DNA of 64,000 bases from Aequorivita iocasae (GTDB lineage: Bacteria > Bacteroidota > Bacteroidia > Flavobacteriales > Flavobacteriaceae). This document shows, in pieces, positions 63,501-64,000 of the stretch; position 1 is the stretch's first letter; the number at the start of each line of letters is the position of its first letter. The stretch lies in the NCBI RefSeq assembly GCF_016757735.1, contig NZ_CP068439.1, positions 1,302,001 to 1,366,000 of the forward strand, in the 5' to 3' direction. The position numbers and the translations under genes are program-made. The notes below the pieces were generated by a model that worked only from the letters and a program-made list of their open reading frames with translations, made no database searches and was not told the DNA's origin.

Positions 63501-64000
63501 GATATTCTTCCCGTTTTGATCCACGGAAATAGTGAAGTTAATCCGAAAGGAAGTTTCATCATCAAAGACGGAAGTATTACGGTTGAAATTTTGCCGCGCA
63601 TAAAAGCCGAAGACACTACTTTTGGGTTAAATCACACCCAACAAGCTAAGAAAATTGGCGCATATTTTAAAAACGAATTTTTAAAATTGCGCAAAAAGAT
63701 GGAAGGCCCAAAATATTTCCACAGAATTGTTTTGGAAGAATACCGCTATAAAGGAGATGCGCTTTACCAAAACGTGAAAAAGGATTTAAAGGAAAATGCA
63801 GAGAGCTATTTTGAAACTATCCGTCAAGTAAATAAAACAGGAAGTATTGCCCACATTTCGGAAGATTCCGGTCAGCTCGATTTTCTATTGGCACTCGATG
63901 GTCCTGACCGTCAGATTTTCAGTTTTATTGAAGATTCGGAAACGCGAACGATACTTCAAAATAGTTACATAACCCAAAAATACGGAAGGCTTCATTTTAC
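60534..64000 (+). CDS. MMPL transporter - acyltransferase - C-terminal domain fusion (3' end outside window)
   Basis: The frame opens with ATG at 60534 and stays open to the window end, 1155 codons so far. Residues 1 to about 810 form an RND/MMPL transporter in two halves, with GVTLDYSLHILTHI in the first bundle and FGLGIDYSIFMTKG in the second. Residues about 880-1040 form a PlsC-type acyltransferase with H896-T-S-F-L-D901 (Hx4D) and FPEGTR (962-967). From about 1047 begins a further domain (RIVLEEYRYKGDALYQNVKKD, IAHISEDSGQLDFLLALDG) that resembles the start of a methyltransferase-like module, cut by the edge. Transport and acylation of the pigment in one chain is a reasonable inference. 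Confidence 0.9.
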   Translation, partial: MGKWFFNAYQFLQNNKISSAFLLLLIFFGLFFLVSKIRFEEDITKLIPIHKDAHDLQKVLKTVNFTDKIIINIKQGDSAQLEDITRYASEIIDSLEANSGQYIKNIRGKVNDDDLQRTMAFIYENLPLFLEKEDYAVIASKLQKDSISAITEANYRTLISPSGIVSKDIILKDPLGLSFIALKKLRQLGVTDDFVLKDGFLVSKDEKNILLFITPKFGSSETAENSKFAEQLYALQNALNKKYSGRVSSEYFGAALIAVANAQQIKSDIQFTVGIAMTLLIVVFIFFYRKIYVPIILFIPTIFGGLLAVSFLYLLREEISAISLGIGSVLLGVTLDYSLHILTHIRNNETLDSLYKDVTEPILMSSLTTAMAFLCLLFLDSQALQDLGIFAAVSVLGASVFALFFIPLFYKNPLSRKQQVNVLDKVADYPFHKNKWLLIGLGLVLIVSIFTYHKVEFSKDISKLNYEPAEIKAAMQHLDELTDISSKSVYLATYGKSVEGTLQLNDSIHETLELLKEEGKISSFSSIGALVHSQRDQRKKIAEWQHFWNVTRKDSLENNLIESGKVLGFKPTTFNRFYDFLDENFETLKPEDYQQIPSVLLEDYITTEADFTTITTLIKLDDENASEIKSAFKEIPNTIVIDRQEMNETFLGNLKNDFNSLIGYCLLAVLFILFLFFRSFSLTVVTAVPIFITWFLTLGIMGLFHIQFNIFNIIISTFIFGLGIDYSIFMTKGLLKELRTGEKVMATHKTSIMLSVLTTILGVGVLIFAKHPALYSISIVSIIGIFSAMFTAFTVQPLLFKLFIGSSKKRPITPRMFVHSLFSFGYFGLGGICLSLYSVTLMPLLPISKKIKMGWFHKVISKFMKSVLYTNPFVKKKVINETGEDFSKPAVIIANHTSFLDILAVGMLHPKICFLVNDWVYNSPVFGKAVQKADFYPVSSGIENSLEPLKKKIKQGYSLMAFPEGTRSESNKIKRFHKGAFYLANEFNLDILPVLIHGNSEVNPKGSFIIKDGSITVEILPRIKAEDTTFGLNHTQQAKKIGAYFKNEFLKLRKKMEGPKYFHRIVLEEYRYKGDALYQNVKKDLKENAESYFETIRQVNKTGSIAHISEDSGQLDFLLALDGPDRQIFSFIEDSETRTILQNSYITQKYGRLHF

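Overview
The window is a stretch of chromosome from a member of the Bacteroidota, most likely the family Flavobacteriaceae. It is AT-rich. It carries type IX secretion (T9SS) C-terminal sorting domains, paired ExbD genes, promoters with the Bacteroidota TTG / TAnnTTTG signature, and a tyrosine ammonia-lyase closely resembling the Flavobacterium johnsoniae enzyme as I remember it. I cannot name the genus from sequence alone.

Region 1 (1-8340) is housekeeping: the tail of an ExbB/ExbD-type energy-transducing operon, an outer-membrane beta-barrel gene, rpoN with a small membrane protein, asnS and an MMPL/RND transporter. Region 2 (8340-9805) is a scar-like accessory patch. It holds the 3' remnant of a gene, an unrecognised 139-residue gene, and three arrays of 21-bp tandem repeats built to one modular plan. 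Region 3 (9806-21874) returns to core genes: a short DUF5686 barrel, frr, pyrH, an M23 peptidase with a T9SS tail, tsf-rpsB, rpsI-rplM, a large T9SS-exported repeat protein and polA. Region 4 (21974-26583) is a compact cyanophycin module: isoaspartyl peptidase, cyanophycinase and cyanophycin synthetase, giving both synthesis and full breakdown of the polymer. Region 5 (26862-36897) is mixed: a metallophosphoesterase gene broken by one amber codon, a thioredoxin-fold protein with a degenerate active site, secreted proteins, a polysaccharide deacetylase beside a decayed partial copy of itself, a large DUF2723 membrane protein, a tRNA-Gln and a frameshifted secreted-protein gene.

Region 6 (36894 to the right edge) is a flexirubin-type aryl-polyene/dialkylresorcinol pigment cluster of about 27 kb that continues past the window. 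A halogenase-like flavoenzyme diverges from a long rightward operon. That operon encodes tyrosine ammonia-lyase (aryl starter), ketoreductase, several ketosynthases including a Cys-less chain-length-factor-like partner, two acyl carrier proteins, three hotdog dehydratase-like proteins plus a thioesterase, DarA/DarB (dialkylresorcinol formation), a methyltransferase and a BtrH-type protein. It also encodes an ABC exporter, LolA and a lipoprotein, acyltransferases, a glycosyltransferase-DUF2062 fusion, and a three-part MMPL transporter/acyltransferase/C-terminal-domain fusion cut by the window end. Together these would make, esterify and deliver the pigment to the outer membrane.

The pathway is a known type. 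The less explained items are the modular 21-bp repeat arrays, the active-site losses in paired pigment enzymes, the giant transporter-acyltransferase fusion, and several freshly broken or duplicated genes.
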